Below are positions 32,254 to 40,127 of a stretch of DNA of 64,000 nucleotides, piece by piece; the stretch's first letter is position 1; each line of letters opens with the position of its first letter. Below the pieces are notes generated by a model that made no database searches, was not told the DNA's origin, and was given only the letters and a program-made list of their open reading frames with translations. A program made the position numbers and the translations under genes. This DNA comes from a beta proteobacterium AAP65. Lineage in GTDB: Bacteria; Pseudomonadota; Gammaproteobacteria; Burkholderiales; Burkholderiaceae_C. The stretch is taken from assembly GCA_001295865.1 (NCBI GenBank), contig LJHW01000002.1, positions 310,001 through 374,000 of the forward strand, in the 5' to 3' direction.

Positions 32254-33147
32254 TCAGGTTTCGGTGGGGTTGGCGTCGGGGCGCGCCGGGCGTGCACGCA
32301 GCAGCGTGGCGGCCACGCCGGCCCCGATGATGAGGGCCATGCCGGCCAGCGCCTGTGCGGTGATGGGGTCGTCGAAGAGCCACACGCCCAGCACGAAGGC
32401 ATAGGCGATGCCGAGGTATTGCAGTGTCGCGATGCCCAGCGTGGCACCGGCCGTGTAGGCGCGGGTCATCAGCCACTGCGCACCGGTGGCCAGCGCACCG
32501 ATGGCCGCCAGCAACAGCACACCTTGCACGGTGTGGCCGTTCAGGGGCCCCGACAGCAGCGCCAGCGCCACGCCGGCCAGCACGCCGGTGGTCGAGAAGT
32601 ACAGCACCACCCGCTCGCTGGGCTCGCCAGCGCGGCCCAACGCCGTCACGCCCAGGTAGGCCACTGCCGAGAGCACGCCCGAGAGGAGGCCCACCAGCCC
32701 ACCCCACAGCTGCTGCGGGTCGAGCGTGGGCCGCAGCACCAGCGCCACGCCGGCAAAGCCGACCAGCACCGTGGTGACGAGCCGGCCGTCCACCTGGGCC
32801 TGCCCCAGCATCACGCTGCCGCCGATGAGGAAGAGCGCAATCCACACCGGCGCCGTGTAGTTCAGCGTCATCGCCGTGCCCAGCGGCAGCACGCTCACCG
32901 CATAGAACCACATCACCAGCGCCACGGTGCCGCTGACGCTGCGCCAGAAGTGCATGCCCGGCACCGGCGTGCGCCAGGACAGGCCGCGCGTGCGCAGCGC
33001 CACCGCCATCAGCACCAGGCCGATGAGCGAGCGGTAGAGCACGATCTCGCCGGTGCTGTAGTGCGCCGAGGCCAGCTTCACGCAGGCCGCCATCAAGGCG
33101 AACAGCAGCGAGGCACCGAGCATGCAGGCCGGAGGCGACACCTTCAC
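32254..33147 (-). CDS. DMT superfamily (EamA) exporter
   Basis: Membrane protein of 297 residues with ten predicted helices arranged as two EamA repeats. First repeat begins MLGASLLFALMAACVKLASAHYSTGEIVLYRSLIGLVLM, the second LWGGLVGLLSGVLSAVAYLGVTALGRAGEPSERVVLYFS. Family members export amino acids, purines or other small metabolites; the substrate cannot be called. Located between the Rieske oxygenase gene (61 bases) and sseA (17 bases), all on the minus strand. Confidence 0.88.
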   Translation of the reverse strand: MKVSPPACMLGASLLFALMAACVKLASAHYSTGEIVLYRSLIGLVLMAVALRTRGLSWRTPVPGMHFWRSVSGTVALVMWFYAVSVLPLGTAMTLNYTAPVWIALFLIGGSVMLGQAQVDGRLVTTVLVGFAGVALVLRPTLDPQQLWGGLVGLLSGVLSAVAYLGVTALGRAGEPSERVVLYFSTTGVLAGVALALLSGPLNGHTVQGVLLLAAIGALATGAQWLMTRAYTAGATLGIATLQYLGIAYAFVLGVWLFDDPITAQALAGMALIIGAGVAATLLRARPARPDANPTET

Positions 33148-33208
33148 GGCGTGGCCCCCGGCGGTGCCTGCTGCGCCGAGCGCGCGGCGGGCACCCCAGG
33201 GTTGTGTT

Positions 33209-34339
33209 TCAACGGTGGCCCGGCTCCATGCCCATCTCGCGGCGGTACCACTCGTGGAAGTGCTGCATGCCGTCTTCCATCGGGCTCTGGTATGGGCCGG
33301 CGTCGTCGTCGCCGCGTTCCATCAGCGCCTTGCGGCCGGCGTCCATGCGCAGCGCGATCTCGTCGTCTTCAACGCAGGTTTCCATGTAGGCGGCCTGCTG
33401 GGCGTCGACGAACTCGCGCTCGAAGGCGCCGATTTCCTCGGGGTAGAAAAACTCCACGAGGTTCAGCGTCTTCTGCGGCCCTTGCGGGAACAGCGTGCTC
33501 ACCACCAGCACGTGCGGGTACCACTCCACCATCACCGTGGGGTAGTAGGTCAGCCAGATGGCGCCCTGCGCCGGTGGCTCGCCGTTGCGGTAGTTCAGCA
33601 CCGCCTGGTGCCAGCGTTCGTAGGTGGGCGAACCCGCCTTCGAGAGCGCCTTGTTCACGCCCACGGTCTGCACCGAGTGGTGCTGGCCGAACTCCCAGGC
33701 CAGGTCTTCGCAGCTGACGAAGCGGCCCAGGCCGGGGTGGAACGGGCCGACGTGGTAATCCTCCAGGTAGACCTCGATGAAGGTCTTCCAGTTGTAGTCG
33801 CACTGGTGGAGGTGGGCGCGGTCGAACACGTAGCCGCTGAAGTCGAGCTTGGCGGCGGTGCCGGTGGCGCTGAGCTCGGCCAGGTCGGTGGCGACGGCGC
33901 GGCCGTTGTGCTCGAACAACAGCCCGTTCCAGCTCTGCAGCGGGTAGTTGCGCAGGTTCAGGCAGGGGTCGTGGTCGAAATGCGGCGCGCCGACCAAGGC
34001 CCCGTGCAGGTCGTAGGTCCAGCGGTGCAGCGGGCACACCACGTTGCGGCCGGTGTTGCCGCGGCCCTTCAGCATGATGGCCTGGCGGTGGCGGCAGACG
34101 TTCGAGATGAGCTCGATGCCGTCCTTCGTGCGCACCAGCGCACGGCCTTCGCTTTCCTGCGCCAACGCGAGATGGTCGCCGACCTCGGGCACGGCAAGCT
34201 CGTGCCCCAGGTAGCGAGGTGCATGCTGGAAGATGAGTTCAAGTTCGCGGCGGAACAGGCTCTCATCGAAATAGCTGGAAACAGAAAGTTGAGTGCGGCT
34301 GCGCTCAAGAGCTTCGAGACTGATGCTCAGGTCCGACAT
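33209..34339 (-). CDS. Rieske-type aromatic ring-hydroxylating oxygenase alpha subunit
   Basis: Protein of 376 residues. Rieske cluster ligands in NVCRHRQAIML and VVCPLHRWTYDLHG (C-x-H ... C-x2-H, about 83-105); the mononuclear iron site is in NWKTFIEVYLEDYHVGPFH with its two histidines. Overall it resembles choline monooxygenase/GbcA-type enzymes. No ferredoxin reductase or beta subunit is encoded nearby, so electrons must come from another locus. The gene is transcribed divergently from xseB-ispA-dxs; substrate unknown. Confidence 0.9.
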   Translation of the reverse strand: MSDLSISLEALERSRTQLSVSSYFDESLFRRELELIFQHAPRYLGHELAVPEVGDHLALAQESEGRALVRTKDGIELISNVCRHRQAIMLKGRGNTGRNVVCPLHRWTYDLHGALVGAPHFDHDPCLNLRNYPLQSWNGLLFEHNGRAVATDLAELSATGTAAKLDFSGYVFDRAHLHQCDYNWKTFIEVYLEDYHVGPFHPGLGRFVSCEDLAWEFGQHHSVQTVGVNKALSKAGSPTYERWHQAVLNYRNGEPPAQGAIWLTYYPTVMVEWYPHVLVVSTLFPQGPQKTLNLVEFFYPEEIGAFEREFVDAQQAAYMETCVEDDEIALRMDAGRKALMERGDDDAGPYQSPMEDGMQHFHEWYRREMGMEPGHR

Positions 34340-34520
34340 GATCCGAATGGATCCTCCCCGTCAAGGACATCGACCCTGCCGCCCGGTGGCCCCGCGAGCG
34401 GCAACGAAAACAACAAGGGCCGGCGGCAGGGCCGACCCGAAAGAGGGCGCGATTCTAGCCGTGCCCCATGACAGCCCTGCTCGGGCCCGACCCCGGCGTT
34501 TTGTGCCCCGGTCGCTTGAC

Positions 34521-34526
34521 TAGAAT
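34521..34526 (+). promoter_or_regulatory. -10 element of xseB-ispA-dxs
   Basis: TAGAAT sits 25 bases before the xseB ATG; the -35 region is weak (GTTTTG at 34498-34503 with a 17-base spacer). The 212-base divergent gap between the Rieske gene and xseB contains nothing else that I recognise. Confidence 0.45.
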
Positions 34527-34551
34527 GCCCGGCTTGATTTCATCACTCGAA

Positions 34552-34800
34552 ATGCCCCGCAGCCCCGCCTCCGCCCCCAAGCCCGAAACGACAGCCCCTG
34601 CGACCTACGAGCTGGCGCTCGCGGAACTCGACCGCCTCGTGGTGCAGATGGAAGGCGGGCAGTTGCCGCTGGACGAGCTGCTCGATGGTTACCGCCGCGG
34701 TACCGACCTGCTGGCCTTCTGCCGCGGCCGCCTGCAGGCCGTGGAAGAGCAGGTGAAGGTGCTCGAAGACGGCCAGCTCAAGGCCTGGACGCCCACATGA
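34552..34800 (+). CDS. xseB: Exodeoxyribonuclease VII small subunit
   Basis: Protein of 82 residues that joins XseA in single-strand DNA degradation. The helical core [53 protein letters not shown] is diagnostic. ATG at 34552 fits the family; an open frame of 28 codons further upstream lies across the promoter. Overlaps ispA by 4 bases, the classic xseB-ispA-dxs order. Confidence 0.93.
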   Translation: MPRSPASAPKPETTAPATYELALAELDRLVVQMEGGQLPLDELLDGYRRGTDLLAFCRGRLQAVEEQVKVLEDGQLKAWTPT

Positions 34801-35708
34801 CGGCCGCCCAACAAGCCGCCGGCGATTTCGACGCCTGGGCGCGCCGCCAGCTGGCCGATGTGGAAACGGCGCTGGAGACCTGGGTGCCCATCAGCGCCCC
34901 GGCCGGTCTGGGCGAGGCCATGCGCTACGGCGTGCTCGACGGCGGCAAGCGGCTGCGGCCGCTGCTGGTGCTGGCCGCCTGCGAGGCCGTGGCGGGCCAA
35001 CGCGCCGCGGCCCTGCGCGCCGGCGTGGCGGTGGAACTCATCCACGCCTACAGCCTGGTGCACGACGACATGCCCTGCATGGACAACGACGTGCTGCGCC
35101 GCGGCAAGCCTACGGTGCACGTGAAGTACGGCGAAGCGCAGGCCATGCTGGCCGGCGATGCCATGCAGGCGCTGGCCTTCGAGGTGCTGACGCCAGAGGT
35201 CGAACCTGCGTTGCCGCCAGCCCTGCAGGCGCGCCTGTGCGCGTTGCTGGCCCGCTCGGCCGGTCACGCCGGCATGGCCGGTGGCCAGGCCATCGACCTG
35301 GCCAGCATCGGCCGTGCGCTGGACGAAGCCACGCTGCGTGACATGCACCGCCGCAAGACGGGTGCGCTCTTGCAGGCCAGCGTGCAGATGGGCGCCGCTT
35401 GCGGCGCCTGTTCGCCCCAGGCCTGGGCGGCTTTGAACGACTACGGCGCGGCCATCGGCCTGGCCTTCCAGGTGGTGGACGACATTCTCGACGTCACCCA
35501 GGCCTCCGAGACCCTGGGCAAGACCGCCGGCAAGGACCAGGACCACAACAAACCCACCTATGTCTCGCTGCTGGGCCTGCCCGCCGCGCGCCAGCACGCC
35601 GAGGCCCTGCGCCTGCAGGCGCATGCGGCGCTCGCGCGCAGCGAGCTCGGCGCTGCCTCGGGCCTGCTGGCCGTGCTGGCCGACAAGGTGGTGGAGCGAG
35701 AACACTGA
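34797..35708 (+). CDS. ispA: Farnesyl/geranyl diphosphate synthase
   Basis: Trans-prenyl chain elongation enzyme of 303 residues making C15 diphosphate from IPP and DMAPP. First Asp-rich motif [39 protein letters not shown], and second Asp-rich motif [10 protein letters not shown] with [20 protein letters not shown]. Overlaps xseB by 4 bases and is one base from dxs. Confidence 0.95.
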   Translation: MTAAQQAAGDFDAWARRQLADVETALETWVPISAPAGLGEAMRYGVLDGGKRLRPLLVLAACEAVAGQRAAALRAGVAVELIHAYSLVHDDMPCMDNDVLRRGKPTVHVKYGEAQAMLAGDAMQALAFEVLTPEVEPALPPALQARLCALLARSAGHAGMAGGQAIDLASIGRALDEATLRDMHRRKTGALLQASVQMGAACGACSPQAWAALNDYGAAIGLAFQVVDDILDVTQASETLGKTAGKDQDHNKPTYVSLLGLPAARQHAEALRLQAHAALARSELGAASGLLAVLADKVVEREH

Positions 35709-35709
35709 C

Positions 35710-37629
35710 ATGACGAACTTGCTCGACAAGATCCACAGCCCGGCCGACGTGCGCAAGCTCGGCCGCACCGAGCTGCCGCAGCTGGCGCGCGAGCTGCGCA
35801 ACTTCGTGCTGCACACCGTCAGCCAGACCGGCAACGGCCACCTGGGCAGCAACCTGGGCACGGTGGAACTCACCGTGGCGCTGCACTACGTCTTCAACAC
35901 GCCCAACGACCGCATCGTCTGGGACGTGGGCCACCAGACCTACCCGCACAAGGTGCTGACGGGCCGCCGCGAGCGCATGCACACGCTGCGCCAGCTGGGT
36001 GGCGTGGCCGGCTTCCCCAAGCGCGACGAGAGCGAGTACGACACCTTCGGCACCGCGCACAGCAGCACCAGCATCAGCGCCGCCCTGGGCATGGCGCTGG
36101 CCAGCAAGCTGAAGGGTGAAGACCGCAAGGCCGTGGCCGTGATCGGCGACGGCGCCATGAGTGCCGGCATGGCCTTCGAGGCCCTGAACAACGCCGGTGT
36201 CAGCCACGCGGGCGTGAACGCCGACATCCTGGTGGTCCTGAACGACAACGACATGTCGATCAGCCCGCCTGTGGGGGCGCTGAACAAGTACTTGGCGCGC
36301 CTGATGAGCGGCAATTTCTACGAAGCCGCGCGCCAGAGCGCCAAGGCGGTGCTGAAGAACGCGCCGCCGCTTTTCGAGTTGGCGCGGCGCTTCGAGGAGC
36401 ATGCCAAAGGCATGGTCGTGCCCGGCACCATCTTCGAGGAGTTCGGCTTCAACTACGTCGGCCCCATCGATGGGCACGACCTCGAGTCGCTGATCCCGAC
36501 GCTGGAGAACCTGCGCGCCAAGAAGGGCCCGCAGTTCCTGCACGTGGTCACCAAGAAGGGCTACGGCTACAAGCCGGCCGAAGCCGACCCGGTGAAGTAC
36601 CACGCGGCCTCCACCAAGTTCAACGTGGACGAAGGTTTCCCGGCGGCCAAGCCCGGCGGCAAGCCCACCTTCACGAACATCTTCGGCACCTGGTTGTGTG
36701 ACATGGCCGAGGCCGATCCGCGCCTGGTGGGCATCACCCCGGCCATGCGCGAAGGCTCGGGCATGGTCGAGTTCCACAAGCGGTTTCCGGCGCGTTACCA
36801 CGATGTCGGCATCGCCGAGCAGCATGCCGTGACCTTTGCCGCCGGCCTGGCCTGCGAAGGGCTGAAGCCCGTGGTCGCGATCTACAGCACCTTCCTGCAG
36901 CGCGGCTACGACCAGCTCATCCACGACGTGGCACTGCAGAACCTGCCCGTGGTGTTTGCGCTCGACCGCGCCGGCATCGTCGGCGCCGACGGCCCCACGC
37001 ACGCGGGCCTGTACGACATCGCCTATGTGCGCTGCATTCCCAACTGCAGCATGCTGGTGCCCAGCGACGAAAACGAGTGCCGCACCGCGCTGACCACCGC
37101 CTACCGCCAGAACCACCCCGTGGCCGTGCGCTACCCGCGGGGTGCGGGTGCGGGCGTGGCGGTGCAGCCCGGCTTCCAAGAGTGGCCCTGGGGCAAGGGT
37201 GTGGTGCGCCGCACGGGCGGCACGGCCGCCGAATCGCGCCTGGGCCAGCGCGTGGCCATCCTGGCCTTCGGCACGCTGCTGCACCCCGCGCTGCAGGTGG
37301 CCGAGAAGCTGGGCGCCACCGTGGCCGACATGCGCTTCGTCAAGCCCATGGACACCGAACTCGTGCTCGAACTCGCCCGCACGCACGACGCGCTGGTGAC
37401 GGTGGAAGAGGGCTGCATCATGGGCGGCGCCGGCAGTGCCGTGCTGGAGTGCCTGGCCGCTGCCGGCATGGCGGTGCCGGTGCTGGTGCTGGGCATCCCC
37501 GACGTCTTCACCGAACACGGCGACCCGGCCAAGCTGCTGGCGATGTGCGGCCTGGACGCCGCCGGCATCGAAGCCGCCATCGTGCAGCGCTACGGCCAGC
37601 GCCCGCTGCTGGCGGCCGTGAACGCCTGA
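35710..37629 (+). CDS. dxs: 1-deoxy-D-xylulose-5-phosphate synthase
   Basis: First enzyme of the MEP isoprenoid pathway, 639 residues, thiamine-diphosphate dependent. [22 protein letters not shown], the ThDP-binding [28 protein letters not shown], and the transketolase-type C-terminal half with [17 protein letters not shown] are present. Start at 35710 (ATG) directly after the ispA stop. The pathway output also feeds ubiquinone and lipid carriers. Confidence 0.97.
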   Translation: MTNLLDKIHSPADVRKLGRTELPQLARELRNFVLHTVSQTGNGHLGSNLGTVELTVALHYVFNTPNDRIVWDVGHQTYPHKVLTGRRERMHTLRQLGGVAGFPKRDESEYDTFGTAHSSTSISAALGMALASKLKGEDRKAVAVIGDGAMSAGMAFEALNNAGVSHAGVNADILVVLNDNDMSISPPVGALNKYLARLMSGNFYEAARQSAKAVLKNAPPLFELARRFEEHAKGMVVPGTIFEEFGFNYVGPIDGHDLESLIPTLENLRAKKGPQFLHVVTKKGYGYKPAEADPVKYHAASTKFNVDEGFPAAKPGGKPTFTNIFGTWLCDMAEADPRLVGITPAMREGSGMVEFHKRFPARYHDVGIAEQHAVTFAAGLACEGLKPVVAIYSTFLQRGYDQLIHDVALQNLPVVFALDRAGIVGADGPTHAGLYDIAYVRCIPNCSMLVPSDENECRTALTTAYRQNHPVAVRYPRGAGAGVAVQPGFQEWPWGKGVVRRTGGTAAESRLGQRVAILAFGTLLHPALQVAEKLGATVADMRFVKPMDTELVLELARTHDALVTVEEGCIMGGAGSAVLECLAAAGMAVPVLVLGIPDVFTEHGDPAKLLAMCGLDAAGIEAAIVQRYGQRPLLAAVNA

Positions 37630-37753
37630 AACCCATGCCGGGCTGCCGCGGGTGAAGGCGGCTGCCCGGGGCGCGCTGTTCGAGCTTGGCGAACGCTGCG
37701 TATCAACCGCGTGACGCTGCGGGTGCGGAAAAGCTGTCATCCTCCCGCCCCTT

Positions 37754-38554
37754 ATGACGAACATGACCGACGCCCTGCACATCCCCGACACGCAAAGCGA
37801 GCGTGACGATCGCCACCTCGCCATCCAGCGTGTGGGCGTGAAGGACGTGCGCTACCCGCTCAGCATCGAAGTGGCCGGCGCCGTGCAGCAGACCGCCGCG
37901 CTGTGGGCGCTGGACGTGGCGTTGCCGGCCGAGAAGAAGGGCACGCACATGTCGCGCTTCGTGGCGTGGCTGGACGCGCTGGCGCTCTCGGGCGAGCCGC
38001 TGGACGCCGCTTCGCTGCGCGCCAAGCACGCCGCCATGCTCGACAAGCTGGGCGCTGACGAGGGCCGCATCGAAGCCGCCTTCAGCTTCTTCATCCGCAA
38101 GCGCGCGCCCGTTTCGGGCCTGCAGAGCCTGCTCGATTACCAAGGCCGCTGGATCAGCGAAACCCGCGCTGGCACCACGCGCGTGCACGCAGAAGTGGCC
38201 GTGCCCGTGAAGAGCCTGTGCCCCTGCAGCAAGGAGATCAGCGACTACGGCGCGCACAACCAGCGCAGCCTCGTGACGCTGCGCGTGGAACTGCTGCAGC
38301 CCGTGCCCTGGCACGAGCTGGTGCGTTTTGCCGAAGACAGCGCCAGCAGCGAGATCTGGCCGATGCTGAAGCGGCCCGACGAGAAGTGGATCACCGAGCA
38401 CGCCTACGAGAACCCGAAGTTCGTGGAGGACCTGGTGCGTGACGTGGCGCTGCGCCTGAACAGCGATGCGCGCATTGGGCGCTACCGCGTGGATGTCGAG
38501 AACTTCGAGTCCATCCACAACCACTCGGCCTACGCGCGCATCGAGCGCGCGTAG
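37754..38554 (+). CDS. folE2: GTP cyclohydrolase I type 2 (FolE2)
   Basis: Protein of 266 residues converting GTP to dihydroneopterin triphosphate for folate. FolE2 is a metal-promiscuous alternative to the zinc enzyme FolE; the catalytic Cys lies in KSLCPCSKEISDYGAHNQRS, and SFFIRKRAPVSGLQSLLDY is typical. Together with folK at 6995 it shows de novo folate synthesis. The stop codon lies inside an inverted repeat that is duplicated 30 bases downstream. The 124-base gap from dxs holds no recognisable signal beyond a possible promoter. Confidence 0.95.
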   Translation: MTNMTDALHIPDTQSERDDRHLAIQRVGVKDVRYPLSIEVAGAVQQTAALWALDVALPAEKKGTHMSRFVAWLDALALSGEPLDAASLRAKHAAMLDKLGADEGRIEAAFSFFIRKRAPVSGLQSLLDYQGRWISETRAGTTRVHAEVAVPVKSLCPCSKEISDYGAHNQRSLVTLRVELLQPVPWHELVRFAEDSASSEIWPMLKRPDEKWITEHAYENPKFVEDLVRDVALRLNSDARIGRYRVDVENFESIHNHSAYARIERA

Positions 38555-38586
38555 GCCTGGTCCACGCGCATCAAGCGCGCGTAAGC
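38535..38586 (+). repeat. Duplicated inverted repeat at the folE2 stop
   Basis: A 22-base unit beginning CGCGCATC occurs at 38535-38556 and again at 38565-38586 with two mismatches, a 30-base period. Each copy folds (first: ACGCGCGC, loop ATCGA, GCGCGCGT at 38532-38552). The first hairpin overlaps the folE2 stop codon. Confidence 0.65.
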
Positions 38587-38643
38587 GACGGGCACCGCGC
38601 CCTGCAGCCACCGCCCCCGCGGCGGCTGAAATCCGCCACCAAC

Positions 38644-38677
38644 CCGCCGGGCCGTGATGCAGATCACGGCCCGGCGG
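38644..38677. promoter_or_regulatory. Large palindrome with a Crp-like core between folE2 and flhD
   Basis: Perfect 15-base arms (38644-38658 and 38663-38677) around GCAG. The centre CGTGATGCAGATCACG (38653-38668) is GTGA-N6-TCAC, the Crp/Fnr-family site layout. As RNA it is a very stable hairpin followed only by CGCTTTG, so it may instead end folE2 transcripts. It lies about 190 bases before flhD. Confidence 0.5.
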
Positions 38678-38710
38678 CGCTTTGGGCCGGGCCGGGGGGC
38701 TTTGTAGGAA

Positions 38711-38735
38711 TTTGCCTGACAAGCCCGCTGGCAAA
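38711..38735. promoter_or_regulatory. TTTGCC-N13-GGCAAA dyad upstream of flhD
   Basis: Perfect 6-base inverted arms (38711-38716, 38730-38735) spaced by 13. The layout suits a dimeric regulator such as a LysR-type protein. Located about 125 bases before flhD. The remaining parts of the 306-base folE2-flhD gap hold no open frame. Confidence 0.35.
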
Positions 38736-38752
38736 AGAGGGACTCCAGCCAC

Positions 38753-38782
38753 GGAGATGGGCTGATGTTGCAGCCCATCTCC
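38753..38782 (+). promoter_or_regulatory. Perfect 12-bp hairpin in the flhD leader
   Basis: GGAGATGGGCTG and CAGCCCATCTCC (38753-38764, 38771-38782) form a perfect 12-bp stem with loop ATGTTG. No T tract follows. An ACGGA (38751-38755), the ANGGA type bound by CsrA, lies at its foot, and another GGA occurs near the flhD ribosome site (38849-38852 region). Likely an mRNA control structure or operator. Confidence 0.55.
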
Positions 38783-38860
38783 GATCCCTACAGTTCGTTT
38801 CATCGGCTGGCCCCCACCAGCTACCACGACGAACCGAAGACCAAACCCCGGAGCCGCACC

Positions 38861-39184
38861 ATGAACACCGACCAGATCCTCGCCGAGATCCGTGAAGCCA
38901 ACCTCTCGTACCTGATGCTCGCCCAGAGCCTGGTGCGCGCCGACAAGGAGCAGGCCCTGTTCCGCCTGGGCGTGAGCGAAGAGACCGCCGCGCTGATCGG
39001 CAGCCTGACGCCCGCCCAGATGATGAAGGTGGCCACCGGCAACACGCTGCTGTGCCGCTTCCGCATGGACGACGACATGGTGTGGAACCTGCTGACCAAC
39101 CACGGCAAGGGCGCCGCCAACGACGGCATGAGCCGCCTGCACGCGTCCATCTTGATGGCTGGTCGCCATCAAGAGGCCGCATGA
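38861..39184 (+). CDS. flhD: Flagellar master regulator FlhD
   Basis: Protein of 107 residues that with FlhC forms the activator complex switching on class II flagellar genes. ILAEIREANLSYLMLAQSLVRADKEQALFRLGVSEE is the family N-terminus; TPAQMMKVATGNTLLCRFR follows, including the Cys of the dimer disulfide. ATG at 38861 with CCCGGAGCC upstream. It is separated from flhC by 123 bases, unlike the tight coupling in enterobacteria. Confidence 0.95.
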   Translation: MNTDQILAEIREANLSYLMLAQSLVRADKEQALFRLGVSEETAALIGSLTPAQMMKVATGNTLLCRFRMDDDMVWNLLTNHGKGAANDGMSRLHASILMAGRHQEAA

Positions 39185-39190
39185 ACGTAG

Positions 39191-39240
39191 GCCCCAACGC
39201 TCGCTAGCGCTCGCTGCCCCCCGAGGGGGCTCTTGCGACG
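39191..39240 (+). repeat. GC-rich dispersed-type repeat between flhD and flhC
   Basis: The segment contains CAACGCTCGCTAGCGCTCGC followed by GCCCCCCGAGGGGGC (39216-39230), a hairpin with 6-bp arms. Similar elements (CGCTCGCTGCCCCCCGAGGGGGC) are, from memory, scattered through intergenic regions of Comamonadaceae genomes. Only one copy was noticed in this window. Confidence 0.6.
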
Positions 39241-39307
39241 GCCCGGCAGAGCCGGTTCCGTGCAAGGCACTTGATCCAAGACAGAAATCACAGGACGGAG
39301 AAACACC

Positions 39308-39862
39308 ATGGCCCGCAGCAAGAGCATCCTCACCGAAGCCAAGCAGATCGAACGTGCGGTCACGCTGATCAACCTCGGCGCGCGCCTGCAGGTGCTGGAG
39401 AGCGAGACCGACCTCAGCTACGAGCGCCTGCTGCGCCTGTACAAGGAAGTCGCGGGCAAGAGCCCGAGCAAAGGCCAGCTGCCGTTTTCCACCGACTGGT
39501 TCATGACCTGGCAGCCCAACATCCACTCGAGCCTGTTCCTGAACATGCACGAGTACCTGAACAAGACCGCCGCGCTCGACGAGATCGACACCGTCATCAA
39601 GGCCTACCAGCTCTACCTGGAGCAGATGCAGGCGCAAGGGCTGGAGCCGCTGCTCAGCGTCACACGCGCCTGGCGCCTGGTGAAGTTCGTCGACAACGGC
39701 ATGCTGACCATGACGGCCTGCAGCAAGTGCGGCGGCCACTTCGTCACCCACCCGCACGAGATCGCGCGCCACTACGTCTGCGGCCTGTGCAACCCGCCGG
39801 CGCGTGCCGGCAAGGGCAAGCTGGCCGGCAGCCTGGGCGGCGAAGCCCTGCACGCGCACTGA
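39308..39862 (+). CDS. flhC: Flagellar master regulator FlhC
   Basis: DNA-binding partner of FlhD, 184 residues. SILTEAKQIERAVTLINLGARLQVLESETDLSYERLLRLYKE at the N-terminus; the zinc site is TACSKCGGHFV and HYVCGLCNPP (four cysteines, about 138-162). GGAG at 39297-39300 precedes the ATG. A stable hairpin and a strong terminator follow, so flhDC is a closed unit. Confidence 0.95.
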   Translation: MARSKSILTEAKQIERAVTLINLGARLQVLESETDLSYERLLRLYKEVAGKSPSKGQLPFSTDWFMTWQPNIHSSLFLNMHEYLNKTAALDEIDTVIKAYQLYLEQMQAQGLEPLLSVTRAWRLVKFVDNGMLTMTACSKCGGHFVTHPHEIARHYVCGLCNPPARAGKGKLAGSLGGEALHAH

Positions 39863-39928
39863 AACACCGGGAGGCCGGCGTGCACAAATGCACGCCAGCT
39901 GCATCAAGTGCGCGCTCGGCGCGCCGAT

Positions 39929-39954
39929 ACCGAAACCATTGGGGTGGTTTCGGT
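39929..39954 (+). other. Perfect 10-bp hairpin downstream of flhC
   Basis: ACCGAAACCA (39929-39938) pairs with TGGTTTCGGT (39945-39954) around TTGGGG. It is not followed by a T tract. It lies in the 265-base gap after flhC, which contains no open reading frame that I can support. Confidence 0.5.
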
Positions 39955-40017
39955 GTCGTTCCAGGGTCACCACAGTTTTTTGTTCGTCTCCTCCTGGCAC
40001 AGTTTTCTGTGCTTTCA

Positions 40018-40044
40018 ACGGGTCCCTCGGGACCCGTTTTTTTT
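40018..40044 (+). terminator. Rho-independent terminator after flhDC
   Basis: ACGGGTCC (40018-40025) pairs with GGACCCGT (40030-40037) and eight T residues follow (40037-40044). Confidence 0.92.
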
Positions 40045-40127
40045 CGTCGGAGCGCCGAAGTAGGGCGGCTGGCACCCTGTTTATCCCGGCCTGACGGCGT
40101 GCATCGCGGCCGACACTCGGCAGCAGC

